A stretch of 64,000 bases of DNA from Tieghemostelium lacteum (lineage: Eukaryota; Evosea; Eumycetozoa; Dictyosteliales; Raperosteliaceae), in NCBI GenBank assembly GCA_001606155.1, contig LODT01000020.1, forward strand, positions 620,001-684,000, given 5' to 3'. A program made the position numbers and the translations under genes. Below are positions 12,076 through 23,274 of the stretch, in pieces. The notes beneath the pieces are model-generated. The model searched no databases. It worked only from the letters and a program-made list of their open reading frames with translations, and was not told the DNA's origin. Position 1 is the first letter of the stretch. Every line of letters starts with the position of its first letter.

Positions 12076-12846
12076 TTGACGTAAAAAACTATATATACTG
12101 TTGTGTTTTTTGTGAAAGGAGAAAAAAAAAATAGAAAAAAATTTAAAAAAAAAATATTAATATTTAGTGATAAAAGGTTAATTTAATGATAAATTGTAAT
12201 CCACAACTACACAAACTTTTAAAAAAAGAAAATGATGAGTTGAAACTAAAACTTGAAGAATAAGTTTTTTAATTATTACTTTTTGGATTAATTTAAAAAA
12301 AAAAAAAAAAAAGTAGATCAATGTAGTAGTACAATCAGAGTAGTTTTATAATAAAAAAAAAAAAAAAAAAAAAAGAATTAAAAATGATCCCTTTGATCTA
12401 TTTTAATCTCACTAATTCCAACTGTTTTTTTAATTGAAAATTTTACTCTGATTTTTTTTTATCACTATATTAATTATTTGAATTGTAACTTTAATACATG
12501 ATCAAAGAGGTGATCAACGAGCTCTACACTACAAGTGAATTTTATAAAATTGAACTCTTCGAGAGTCTTTAGTCCACTATAGATTTATAACTATATAATA
12601 AATGTATCAATTTACCTTACTTTTTCAAAGTCGAATTTTCTTTAGATCTATTAATTAATTAATACAAAAAAAAAAAAAAAAAGTTATAAATATCTAAATC
12701 TGACTTATTTCAGTGAGATTAGAATCTTTAGATTTGGTTTTACTGTTTATCATAAATAAAGAGTCTTTTCCTATCTTTTACAACAATAACACACACACTC
12801 TTATTTTCTTTTAATTTATTTACATGAATTATTAGTGCTATATGAA
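12076..12846. other. Intergenic upstream of rasC with clustered palindromes
   Basis: A 771 bp spacer with several A runs of 13-17 and T runs. Its unusual part is 12500-12567, where four inverted repeats stand side by side: TGATCA/TGATCA around a 6-base loop (12500-12517), GAGCTC (12520-12525), a 14 bp palindrome AATTTTATAAAATT (12539-12552) and ACTCT-TCG-AGAGT (12555-12567). A 10 bp inverted pair TAATCTCACT / AGTGAGATTA lies near 12405 and 12713. No coding potential. It may be part of the rasC promoter or a small structured RNA. Confidence 0.5.
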
Positions 12847-13648
12847 TTAATCAGTTTTCAAATATTTTTTAATGATTCTAGGTTTTAAAAAGTACTTGTA
12901 AAAGAGTGTTCCAAAGAGAAGACTAAAGAGAAGTGTCATTAGACACCACAATGTTATTAACCAAAAATCAATTTCAGCCAATGTATGATGCTCAAGATCT
13001 GCATTGTTTACTTGATGTGCTGCATAATTTACTGAATTCAGACTATCAAATCCTTTGCCTTTGAACCATTTAATTGGCCCCTTTAGTACAAATACTCCAC
13101 CCTTTTCTAGTTCCTGGAACTTATCTTTAACAGGGTAAATTGAAGCACCCTCAATGATACCATTTTGAGAGTGAAATACAAAATTATAATTATTATTAAT
13201 GTCTAAATGTTGACTTGAAAATCCCCAAATTGGTATGACTATTGGTAAATATATACGCATTGATTCATCAGGTGATAATGGTATTCTACATTCCCATGAA
13301 TCTATGAATATTTAAATATTAAATTTGGTATAAGTGATACTGTAGTTTTGAAAATTACTTAAGACTAATACTACCTTCTTGTAATGAGAATCTTTTGATT
13401 CTTTCTAATTCCTCTTCTGAATTTATAGTTATATCGCATATAAAATAAGTTTCTCTACCATAGAGAAAGGTTATAGGTTCATTTGAATGATGACACTTTG
13501 GTGCATCTTTCCAAACACCATCTTTATCTTTACATTCCACAACAATTTTATCACCTATAGAATAGCTAGTTAATTCATTTAATGCATAGGATATTTGAAT
13601 CAAATATAATAATCCAATAATGAACAATGTTATTGATCTATAATTCAT
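12847..13648 (-). CDS. Predicted type I membrane protein, unknown function
   Basis: Predicted exons (minus): 13375-13648 and 12847-13301, intron 13302-13374 (donor GTAGTA, acceptor TTCATAG); product 242 residues. Residues 1-22 are a signal peptide (ITLFIIGLLYLIQISYA). The lumenal part carries paired cysteines (VVECKD, APKCHH, YFICDI, SWECRI), suggesting two disulfides in a small beta-rich domain. A single transmembrane helix lies near residues 197-225 (WLITLWCLMTLLFSLLFG), followed by a short basic cytosolic tail (KPRIIKKYLKTD). I do not recognise the family; the fold could be an ER or surface receptor-like domain. The donor was chosen over a read-through because it joins GAA-G to AT-TCA and restores one continuous domain ending in a cysteine strand. 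Confidence 0.7.
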
Positions 13649-13786
13649 TTTTCGTAAGTAGTGATGATGTGTGGTTTGCGTCTAAATTGAAAAATGAAAA
13701 AAAACAAAAGTGGGTGAGGGGTGAGTTCAACTTCAACATTTTTTTTTGGAATTAAATTGGTATAATTTATTTATTTGGAGTTGTTT

Positions 13787-15538
13787 CTAATTAAATTGAG
13801 AACCTCTACTATAATCTTCAAAACTATAGTCACTGCTGTCATCAGAATCACTTTGATCGTCATTGGTTGATAGAATACTGTAGAGAAAAGATCTGACAGA
13901 GAGTTGATCAACATTTAGATTCTCTAGATAACCATCACTGTCTTTGATAATGTAGAAAAAGTACAAAATCACAGTGAAATAAAAATTATTGTTTCCAGGT
14001 GAAATATCGATAACCTCACCTTTCAGTAAAATATCACATTGCAGTGGTTTTGAGAATGAGACATTAATCATCAGTGGTGCAAATTCCATCATCTTATTCG
14101 ATCTATTTTGTGAGATGTTTATAAACTTGGTACTGAATGGTAGGTCGGGTATTGGTGCTGTTACATCACGATTTAATTTATCATCCATATAGGCACAGAA
14201 CAAACTAAAGAGAATTTGTTCGTCATCTGGGTTACCATGTTCATCAGTCTTTCCAAAGACTCTTACATGGTCTTGTGCCAGGTCAATAAGACGTTTACAA
14301 ATGAAATGGTTTTCTCTTCGATGATGAACTTCATTGAGTCTATCCAGATTATAATGCATCTTCTTTAGAATACATTTCATAGTGTCGATTGAGGACATTC
14401 CCGGTTGAATTCGTTGATAGGGAACAGCAGTTATATTATCAGTGTCTATAGATATCTGGTGACCTTGTTCTTGTTGAAGAGCCTGTTCATCCAGATAGTC
14501 TATATAATTTTCAGCATGCTGTTGTATAGGTTTAAGAACATTAACTGTAAACCAACGTGCACATTGAAAGTAACAAGTCTGAATCTTATGTTGGAAATGT
14601 TGTTGATAGAGATAGTTATCAAATGCTGATTGTTTACTTTCAATAACTTGTTCATAGGTAGTCTTTGGATTCAGTTTATCAGGTGCATTAGATGGTAATT
14701 TAATTTGAAATACCGATGAAAGTACGTCTAAAGGTAACACAACCTGTGAATCTAAATTACTTTTCATAGGTGACTGTTTCTGAGGTGAGTTATTCTCTGA
14801 GCTTCCAAAATTCAATTTTGGTAGAAATTCAGAGATATTACTAAATAATCTTTCCTTTATTCTTGATGACACTTTATTATTCTCATGATCTTCATCATAG
14901 GAATCATCAATATTCTGTTGCTGCTGTTGTTTCTCACCAGTTCTCATTTGTGGTGACATATAGATACTATTATCCAATGACTGACTAGGAGTTGTTGTAA
15001 TTTGTTCTAAAAGACTATTATAAGTTGGTTTTGTATCTGAGGTTGGACTTTTTGATATTTGTTGTTGTTTAGAAGGTGTATTATCAGGACCACCATGTCT
15101 TTTATAATAATCATCAATATCAATAGTCACTGGTGAATTTGGACTTGTTGGAAAAGATAATGGCCAACCATAAGCACGTCTTTCGTCATCAGTCATTCTA
15201 ACACATGGTACTTGTTTAAAGAAACTACAATAGGCTCTAAGTGAACTGTAGAATAATGATATAATCATCACTGCAAGTATAAAAACATTCAGGGTCTGTT
15301 GTAGTAAACTTTCATTTTCAAAATCTATAAATATATAACTACAGATGACTAATAGAGTGCTGAGTATCATTGATGCTATAGTTTTCATTCTGTATTGTCT
15401 TGATTTAATATCCATATAGTATTTTAAGAATTCCATATATGGTCTAACATTTCTGTTTTCCCAATTAACAATTACATTTGGAAATTTAGGAGAAACGATA
15501 AGATTAGGACGTTCTCTTAAAATCTGTTCTTGTTGCAT
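13787..15538 (-). CDS. TMEM209-family nuclear envelope protein
   Basis: Single exon, 583 residues. Two hydrophobic helices lie near residues 53-72 and 83-103, so the short N-terminus and the long C-terminal region face the same side. A central low-complexity Gln/Ser linker (about 150-270) precedes the conserved C-terminal domain: RWFTVNVLKPIQQ, a helical segment ending in HFICKRLIDLAQ, LFSLFCAYMDDKL, and the signature NNNFYFTVILYFFYIIKDSDG followed by a Ser-rich acidic tail. That order and the FxTxxLxFLYIIK-like motif match animal TMEM209 (Pfam CytochromB561_N, a misleading name), a nuclear envelope protein linked to nucleoporins. Function in amoebae is unknown. Divergent from the ankyrin-like gene with a 193 bp promoter. 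Confidence 0.8.
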   Translation of the reverse strand: MQQEQILRERPNLIVSPKFPNVIVNWENRNVRPYMEFLKYYMDIKSRQYRMKTIASMILSTLLVICSYIFIDFENESLLQQTLNVFILAVMIISLFYSSLRAYCSFFKQVPCVRMTDDERRAYGWPLSFPTSPNSPVTIDIDDYYKRHGGPDNTPSKQQQISKSPTSDTKPTYNSLLEQITTTPSQSLDNSIYMSPQMRTGEKQQQQQNIDDSYDEDHENNKVSSRIKERLFSNISEFLPKLNFGSSENNSPQKQSPMKSNLDSQVVLPLDVLSSVFQIKLPSNAPDKLNPKTTYEQVIESKQSAFDNYLYQQHFQHKIQTCYFQCARWFTVNVLKPIQQHAENYIDYLDEQALQQEQGHQISIDTDNITAVPYQRIQPGMSSIDTMKCILKKMHYNLDRLNEVHHRRENHFICKRLIDLAQDHVRVFGKTDEHGNPDDEQILFSLFCAYMDDKLNRDVTAPIPDLPFSTKFINISQNRSNKMMEFAPLMINVSFSKPLQCDILLKGEVIDISPGNNNFYFTVILYFFYIIKDSDGYLENLNVDQLSVRSFLYSILSTNDDQSDSDDSSDYSFEDYSRGSQFN

Positions 15539-15731
15539 TGTGGTTGAACTCTTCCCAACTTAAGTGCCAAAAAATGAAAAAAAATAGTTGATTTTTTTTT
15601 AAAGTTTGTAAAAAGAGAATACCTTTATAAATTTCTCTATTTTAATCACATTCCTCCATATTTAACAAAAATGTTTTTTTTGAATACAAAATCAAACCTA
15701 ATATTAAAATTAAATAATAGCATAAAGATCA

Positions 15732-17673
15732 ATGGAGAAAAATGAAATTTTATTTAGATTAGTATTTTTTAATAAATATTTGAATAAGTTAATATTTATA
15801 GCTGTACATGAAATTCATCAATACCAATTCTATAATGGAATTTCAAAAGTTGCTGAAAAGTATAAAAATATTCATACTGTTGATTGGGTGATTGCTAGAG
15901 GTTCCTTCAAGGTATTAATTGAGAAACTTAAAGGGCCAGAACTCTACCCCATCTCTTTTACACTAGACAATATAAAAACCATGTCAAAATACTTGAAAGA
16001 CTTTGACCACTTTAAGATTGTCTACCAGCACATACAAAAACACTACTCATTCTTTAGTCCACTGATGATCAATGATGAATCATTTCTCAATGCGATATCC
16101 GTTGGTAATCTACAGATTGTAAAGTTTATTCTATCTGAACGTAAACACAGACACCTAGAGCTACCAGAACATTTTTCCAATCAACCTATATTAATTGCTA
16201 TTCAAAATGGACATTATGATCTGGTAGAGTATCTCTATGACCAGGATTTCTCAATTAGTTGGTCAACTTCTATTTGTGATATACTAAAGCAAGGTAGCAA
16301 ACAGTTCATTGATTTCCTTCTAACGAATCATTACTATAAATATATATCAAAGACACTAAAGGCAAAACAATACAAGGATAGCTCTCACCTGATAATAGAT
16401 ATTTTGAAATATTATGTAGAGAGATATGAGAATCCTAAAATCATAGTAATGGTAATGGCATACCATCAAGAGTTGTTCACAGGAAGTCCTACAAACCTAG
16501 GCTATAAAAGTGAACTAATTGATTTTGTCATTGCATTTCTAAAAAAAAAACCACATTTCAGATGTGGGCTTAGCATTTACAAATGTAATTAAAAGTTGTA
16601 TCGAAGAAGATTCTTTTATGCTTTTTGAACCAGTTTTCAAGGAATTTAAAGCCAACTATCTAACCTTGGAAAGCGATCAACTAATTCGTATAATTCCAAT
16701 CAGGAAATCACCTATGAGATATATGTCCATACTTTTAAAATCAGTTAGTAATAACTATACTATTGATTTTAGGTTACCTATTGATCTCATTATTCTTCAA
16801 TATGAACATCTAATTGCTTTCAATTTTCATTTGGAGAATTATGTGCCACCAATTTCCAATCTATCTGAAGTCTTCTCAAATTTGTTGTTATTGCAGACTA
16901 TATTATCTTTGAAAATCTATAATGCATCCATTATATATTATATAAATGGTAAATATTCTATTTTATATCATCCAGAGGTTTTGATATATCTCCTTTCGAA
17001 AACCAAGTTTTTGAGTGGTAAGATGCTCTCAATTTCCAATATAGATACTACAAAGGTTACACTAGATAGCATGATAAAGATTGTTGAATATCTACCTTCT
17101 ATCATTACAAATGAAATTTCAGATAGAAAAAGTGGATTTGTAGCTGTTAGTAGCAGTTTACTGTCACTGAAATTGGATGTACTTAGATACCTTCACAGAA
17201 GATATAATTTCAATTATTTGGATCATGTTATTATTGAAAAAGTTCTATCAACTTGTCAATTGGAGTTGGTAAGGTTTATCAAAGAGGAGGTATATGTCAA
17301 TTGGATTATCACACAAAGTGTCATAGATCAAGCTCTAAAACTGAATTGTGGTTTGGAAATTATTCAGTATCTACAAGAGGCATCAGTTGAAAAAAATTTT
17401 AAATTCATGCACTCAACATCTGCTATTGCTCATCAGAATATTCAGTTGGTTAAATATATACATTCTCTAAATATACCAAAATCATTTGATAAGAATTCTA
17501 TTCAATGTGCAATTCATCTTAACTGTATCACTATAACCCAATTTCTCCTCAAAAATAGAAGTGAATATCCAATATCTTCCATCTTGGCAAAAACACCTCG
17601 TGCACATCTAATGTATAAATATTTAGAAAGTTTTATAAACTATAACAGAACTTTAAAATTACAAATCGAATAA
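15732..17673 (+). CDS. Ankyrin-like helical-repeat protein with a frame break
   Basis: Two overlapping open frames (15732-16592, 286 codons; then continuing to 17673) form what reads as one protein of about 645 residues. The N-terminus LVFFNKYLNKLIFIAVHEI followed by helix pairs such as NAISVGNLQIVKFIL and IAIQNGHYDLVEYLY is the style of the large dictyostelid family of ankyrin-like repeat proteins. The frame changes at an A10 run, 16541-16550. One A fewer would read straight through as FLKKNHISDVGLAF. A short intron from GTGAAC near 16510 to TTTCAG at 16561 would also keep frame, but its donor is poor. So this is an assembly or sequencing slip in the homopolymer, a real frameshift (pseudogene), or an unusual intron. 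Convergent with the STK19 gene, stop codons only 8 bp apart. No catalytic domain; cytosolic repeat scaffold inferred. Confidence 0.72.
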
Positions 17674-17680
17674 ATAGCTA

Positions 17681-18220
17681 TTATTCATCCACTTTATTCA
17701 ATCTAATTAATTCACCTTGAGTTGTTTGTACACTGTTAAATAAAATACATTAGTATTACTACATTATTTGAATGATAAGTTAAAAAAAGACTTACAATTT
17801 AATTTTTTCATTTCCTTGAAGATCTTTAATTAATAGGGATAGATTGATACTTGAATATTTTAGTTTCTTTTTTAGTAGATCTCTCAATAGAATTTCTTTG
17901 TATTTTAGTCTTTCGATCATTGATAATAGTTCCTTACGACCTTTCACCAGATCATTAACAAATATACCAGAACCAGGTACGGTAAAAAAAAATATATCAT
18001 CTTGGTTAGTTGCCAATAACAAACTACTCTGAACTAGAATGGTAATGAAATTTTCCAATTGATGTTGTTGATTGACTTTAAATTCACTGCTTAGTAATTG
18101 ATTGATCCTTTGTTTACTTATGGATATCTCTTTACAATTAGGTAGAACCTTTTCAATAAATAAATCCAAAACTTTAGATTTACAAAGTAATGGTATAGCA
18201 TGCAATACTGGTTTTATAGG

Positions 18221-18296
<76 letters not shown>

Positions 18297-18904
18297 TCAG
18301 TTGTATTATTATTATTAGAAGAGGTATTTACATATTGTATTTTCATAGAATTAATCTTTTCAATCAAATCACTTTGAAATACAATAAAGTAGTCGTTTTG
18401 ACTGTTTATCATTTTAAATATTCGAATTTTACTAGAATGTTTGAGAATCTGAAGATTCTTATCAACAAAAGTTCCATCATTGTACATTGAATAGATTGCA
18501 GATTGTATTATTATAGGAGGTATTTGTTTATATTTTGTAAAACCAATCCATTCTTTTCTAAATATATCCATCTTCATACAGAGTTTATCTTCATCAGTTA
18601 CACTAAATTCAATATCCTCTAATGGATCTATAACTATAGCTCTTTCATCCACAGATTCATCTTCCAAATCTCTATCTCTTGGAGGAACAGATACCAATAT
18701 TTCCGATTGACCTTCTTGTTGTTTATCTATTACTACTTTATCTTTATTAACATCACTTTCACCACCACTCACGAACGTAGTATCCCTCAACTTTTTAGTA
18801 ACACTAATATTTTTGTCATGAATTGAAAAGTTTAAAATATCCTCTATATCCTCTTCGTCTGTATGTAATGGTCTTTTATTTTTATTAGGCGTGGTGGTTG
18901 ACAT
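17681..18904 (-). CDS. stk19: STK19 (winged-helix DNA repair factor) homologue
   Basis: Predicted exons (minus): 17796-18904 and 17681-17732, intron 17733-17795 (GTAAGT...TTAACAG); 386 residues. The ATG at 18904 is the first in frame; upstream sequence is A/T-only 5' UTR. Family features in order: VDKNLQILKHSSKIRIFKM near 140-170; a second winged-helix region; then VPGSGIFVNDLVKGRKELLSM and KYKEILLRDLLKKKL. The final exon supplies FVQTTQGELIRL, matching the conserved STK19 end. Human STK19 was misnamed a kinase; current work places it in transcription-coupled nucleotide excision repair with CSA/CSB and TFIIH. A run of about 25 Ser codons (AGT) splits the domain near residue 230. The first about 110 residues are acidic and disordered. 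No kinase motifs are present, in line with the corrected view of the family. Confidence 0.9.
18221..18296. repeat. (ACT)n microsatellite coding poly-Ser
   Basis: A pure 76 bp ACT repeat on the plus strand, read as AGT codons in the minus-strand STK19 gene and giving about 25 serines. Only one of the three possible reading frames is used by the host gene; the others give Leu or Thr runs in shadow ORFs. Confidence 0.95.
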
Positions 18905-19273
18905 TTCAAAATTTAATAAAAAAAATTTTTTATTTTTAGGAAATTCATTTTTTATTTTAATTTCCAACTGTTCTCGAGTTTACTAAAAAGACAATCTTTT
19001 CATTTTTTTTTAAAATTTATACATATATTTTTATGTTGTTATTTGAACAAAATTAAATCAATACATCAAGAGTTGATATTTATTTGTTTTAAATTCCAAG
19101 TGGAGTAACTCATCAACACATTTTTTCGATTAAAATTTTTAAGAAAAAAAAAAAAAAAAAGAAAGTAAAAAAAGGAAGGTTTCAGAGAGAAGACAGAAAT
19201 AATTGATTATTGTTCCTGTGCTTGCTCAACAAATCACAGAGAATCCAATAGATTTTTTAAACTATTAGATTAG
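18905..19273. promoter_or_regulatory. Shared divergent promoter, STK19 / deubiquitinase
   Basis: A 369 bp AT-rich spacer between two genes reading away from each other. It has an A17 run near 19143-19160 and a purine-rich patch (GGAAGG...AGAGAGAAGACAG) just upstream of the deubiquitinase. No ORF. Divergent regulation is inferred from geometry alone. Confidence 0.5.
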
Positions 19274-22147
19274 ATGCAAACTAGAAGTAGACGTCTCATC
19301 GTACAAGGTTTTAACAAAAATAGCTATGATGAAATTATTAAGCCCAGCGTAAGATCCAAGGTCTTTGGATATCCAATTTCCAGAGAATCTCTCCCTAAAC
19401 CTATAGAAATTAAAACAATATCACGTTCAGCAGCCAGAAAAAAACAACAGAATGACAAACAAAGTGATAATGTCACCAATACAAAAAAAGCAACAACAGA
19501 TTCAAATCATAAAAATTCCAAGACCACGAAAATTAAAAAAAGTGCTAGTGGTGATGTTACTCTCTCCAAACCACTTTTAAGACCAAGATTAACTAAAATT
19601 ATAAATACTGATAATGATTCTGAACTTCAAGATGAAGAGGGAGATGAGGAGGGAGAAGAGGAGGAAGAAGAAAAGGCACAGAAATCTGAAAATGATTTCA
19701 CTGAACCTACAGCACTACAATCTACAAATACAAATGAAAAATCAAAATCAGATTCTAATGAACTATCTGAAAAATCAATTAGATCTAGTAGTGTTACCAT
19801 TTCACCCACCATGACATCATCATCATCATCACGATCCAAACTACCAATACCTCCACCAATATCACGTAGAAAAACTCAAGTTCAAAATATTCCTCCAAAA
19901 GTAACTGAGGTAATATCTAAAAGAAAAAACCAAACTATCAATGGAAAGGAAACATCCACATCCAATAATAATAATAATAATGAAAATGAAATTGAAAAAC
20001 AACCTCCACCCCCACAACCACAAAAAAATATAGCCACACCTGTCTATGTAAGACCTAAACGAGTACTAAAGAGAAAATTAGAAGATGATGAATCAGAACA
20101 AGATAAAGAAGTTGAAGAAATGGAGAGTATAAATGATAAATTGGAATCATCTATGGAATCCTCATCAGTATCATCAAATCAGTCATTGGAAGACAGTTTT
20201 GATGATTTTATTGAAGGATTAGGTAATGGCACTTTAGACACTGTACAAAAATGTACTCATTTGACAGCCAATTTAGTAATGCAAAAAGTTAAAAGTAAAC
20301 TATTTGATACCAATCTATGGAAGTGTGAGGAATGTAATCTCAAAGATCACTACACTTCAGTAAATTCACCAATATTCATTTGTCTCACTTGTGGTGTCAT
20401 TTCATGTGCTTCCACAAAGAAAAAACATATAACTGCTCACTATCAATCAACTAATCATCCACTGTTTCTAGATATAAATTATAAAAATTGTTATTGGTAG
20501 GTACTCCCCACCCCCACCCACAACAACTTAAAACTTTTATTCCTAATATATTAATTATAATTCCACTATAATTATAGTTTTAAATGTAATGGATTCTTTG
20601 AAAATGATAATTCTGCAAGCGATATAGATCTTCTAAGACAGATCACATATAATTCAACTTTTAACTTATTAAAAAGTAGATTTGATACTACTGAAAAGTA
20701 AGTTGACTTAATTAGCCTGATTATATCTTGGTATTAACTAAAATTTATAAAAATTGTAGAATTACACAAGATGATATTGAGGAGACTGCACTCAATCACT
20801 TTGAAATGTCATTGACTAGAAAATGTTTTAATATTTGGAAATCATCTATATTGGGTGATTTAAAGAATTCAGAACAGTGTCTGAATGGTAATTACTCATC
20901 TACTAGTACTTCAACAGCACCAGTATCACCTAAAAAGAGTAAAGGTATTTTATCAATGCCTTCTTCTTCTACCAATCCTCATGATATTAAAATTCTAATT
21001 GATAATACTCAAGTAAATGGAAATCACTCTTCATTGGTTGACAGTGCATCCTCACCTTCAAAAACAACAACAACAACAACAACAATAACAACAACAACAA
21101 CATCATCTCCAACAATACCAAACAGTAATGAAGGAATAGAAAAACAACCAATAGTAAACATTACAAAAACAACATTAAGATCTAGAAAAATGGAATCTAT
21201 GGAAGTTGATGATGTAACTGAGGATTTTATAATTCGATCTAATATTACTGGTTATACATCACCACCTAAACAGCAACCTAAAAAGAAGACTACAATGGAT
21301 CCACCAAGTGCTAATGGTAATGGTGTTAGTTCAAAGAAATCTAATATCCTTTCAGTTAGTGGAAGCAACAAAAACTATTCATCAACTTATCTCATGTCAA
21401 AAGTTGCATCTTCACCAGTTAAGCAAAACAAATTGATACCCGGTGTAACAGGTCTGAGAAACTTGGGTAACACATGTTTTATGAATACTATATTACAGTC
21501 ATTAAGTAATATACCTGAATTTAGAACATTCTTTGTCGATTTGAAATCTGATGATTCAACATCAACATTAAGTTCCACTTCCACCACCACCGCCACTTCT
21601 ACCAATAGTATTATAAATTTGAAATTTCGACAATCTACTATTGACTGTTTGGATCTTCTAAAGAAACAAAATCAGTTAACTGAATTGAATGAACTCAGTT
21701 TCAGTTTGCAATTACATTATTTATTTAGAGTGTTGTGGTCTGGTAAGTGGGCTGTTGTAACTCCTTATGCCTTATTGGAATCCGTTTGGAAACATATTCC
21801 AAAATTCAAGACTTACCAACAACAAGATGCACAAGAATTTCTATCCTATTTATTAGATCATATTATGGATGAATTGAATCCAAAACCTAAAAAGAAGGCA
21901 GAGCAACAAGCACTACCTAGTCCACCAACAACAAAAAGAAAAGCATTGTCTCTCAGAAAAAAGAAGAAAACAACAGTATCTTCTAATGTAACTGTGCAAC
22001 TCTCTCCCAATACATCTCAAGATGATATTCAACCATCTCATATAGATAATTCACCTTCACCAATAGTTCCATCCAATTTAAATATAGCTAGTAATAATAT
22101 ATTAATTTCATCTAATGATAATATTAAATTAGATTCAATAGATGAAG

Positions 22148-22233
<86 letters not shown>

Positions 22234-23175
22234 ACAACAACAACAACCGATTTAGGTATTAAGATTGATAGTGAGACAATGGTGTCTAATGGAAAAGTAA
22301 ATTATAGAGAGAGTTCTGATAAAAATTTACCAAAATCTGAAAATAACCCCACCACAAACACCGAAGAAAATACAATAATCAACAAAATATTTCAAGGAAA
22401 ACTAAAGAGTGAAATCACATGCGACAACTGTAATAATAATGTATCTAGAATAGAACCTTTTTTAGAATTAACACTGGATATTCCTTATAATCCACCAAAG
22501 AGAAGAGGTAGACAAGCAAAGACTAAAAAGAATACTGATCCAACTACTTCAACAAGCAATAACAACAATAATAACAATAATAATGGTATTGGATTTGCAA
22601 TTGATAACAAATGTTCTTTGGAAGATTGTATTAAATTTTTGGTAAAACAAGAGGATCTAGACGGTAAAATCTACAAGTGTGAACACTGTGATTCCAAGCA
22701 AAATGCCAAAAAGAAATTCTCAATTCAGACACTTCCCAATGTCCTATGTATTGTTTTAAAGAGATTTGCCTATTTACATCATTACAGTTCAAAAATCACA
22801 ACAGAAGTTAGATTCCCATTTGAATTAAATTTATCTCCTTTTGTTGATGACTCTGCTTCCTCTTCCTCTTCAACTACAAACAAACCACAATCTAATGGTA
22901 ATGGTACACCAACTACTAATACTGCTACTACCACAACTACTGGTAATGAATATAACTATGAGCTTTTAAATGTTATTAATCATCATGGATCACAGTTGGC
23001 ATCAGGACATTATACAGCCTATTGTTTCAATGATGTGCAAGAGATATGGGTACATTATAATGACAGTAAAGCAACTATTGTCGAAGCTGAAGATGTAATT
23101 GAAGACTCACGTTCAAACGCGTACATATTATTTTATCAAAAAAAAGAAATAAATAATGTTAATGGTCTTTGTTAA
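19274..23175 (+). CDS. USP3/44/49-type ubiquitin-specific protease
   Basis: Predicted exons 19274-20496, 20578-20697 and 20760-23175; introns 20497-20577 and 20698-20759; 1252 residues. A long disordered N-terminus (basic, Ser/Glu-rich) precedes a ZnF-UBP domain near 320-430 (WKCEECNLKD, CLTCGVISC, HITAHYQSTNH, then CYCFKCNG completed across the first intron), which in relatives binds free ubiquitin tails. The catalytic domain follows: Cys box TGLRNLGNTCFMNTILQSLSN with Cys at about 687, QQQDAQEFLSYLLDH, zinc-ribbon-like CDNC and CEHC pairs, and His box HHGSQLASGHYTAYCF with His at about 1198, then HYND. The VTGLRNLGNTCFMN context is most like USP3/USP44/USP49, nuclear histone H2A/H2B deubiquitinases. 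Large inserts include a 28-residue Gln run. Substrate is inference. Confidence 0.9.
22150..22233. repeat. (CAA)28 microsatellite coding poly-Gln
   Basis: A pure run of 28 CAA codons inside the deubiquitinase catalytic-domain insert (residues about 912-939), followed directly by ACA (Thr) codons. Uninterrupted codon identity suggests recent slippage expansion. Confidence 0.95.
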
Positions 23176-23274
23176 TCAACTAAATTAAATTATAACAACA
23201 ATAACTCTAATTACACTTATAATTATAATAACGATTCTTTCAAATTGTTTTATATTTTTTTATTATTAGTACAT

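Noticed and set aside
12500-12600. Possible tRNA or class I RNA in the rasC upstream spacer
   Set aside because: No T-arm GGTTCGA, no cloverleaf and no class I RNA motif that I can find; kept only as a palindrome cluster.
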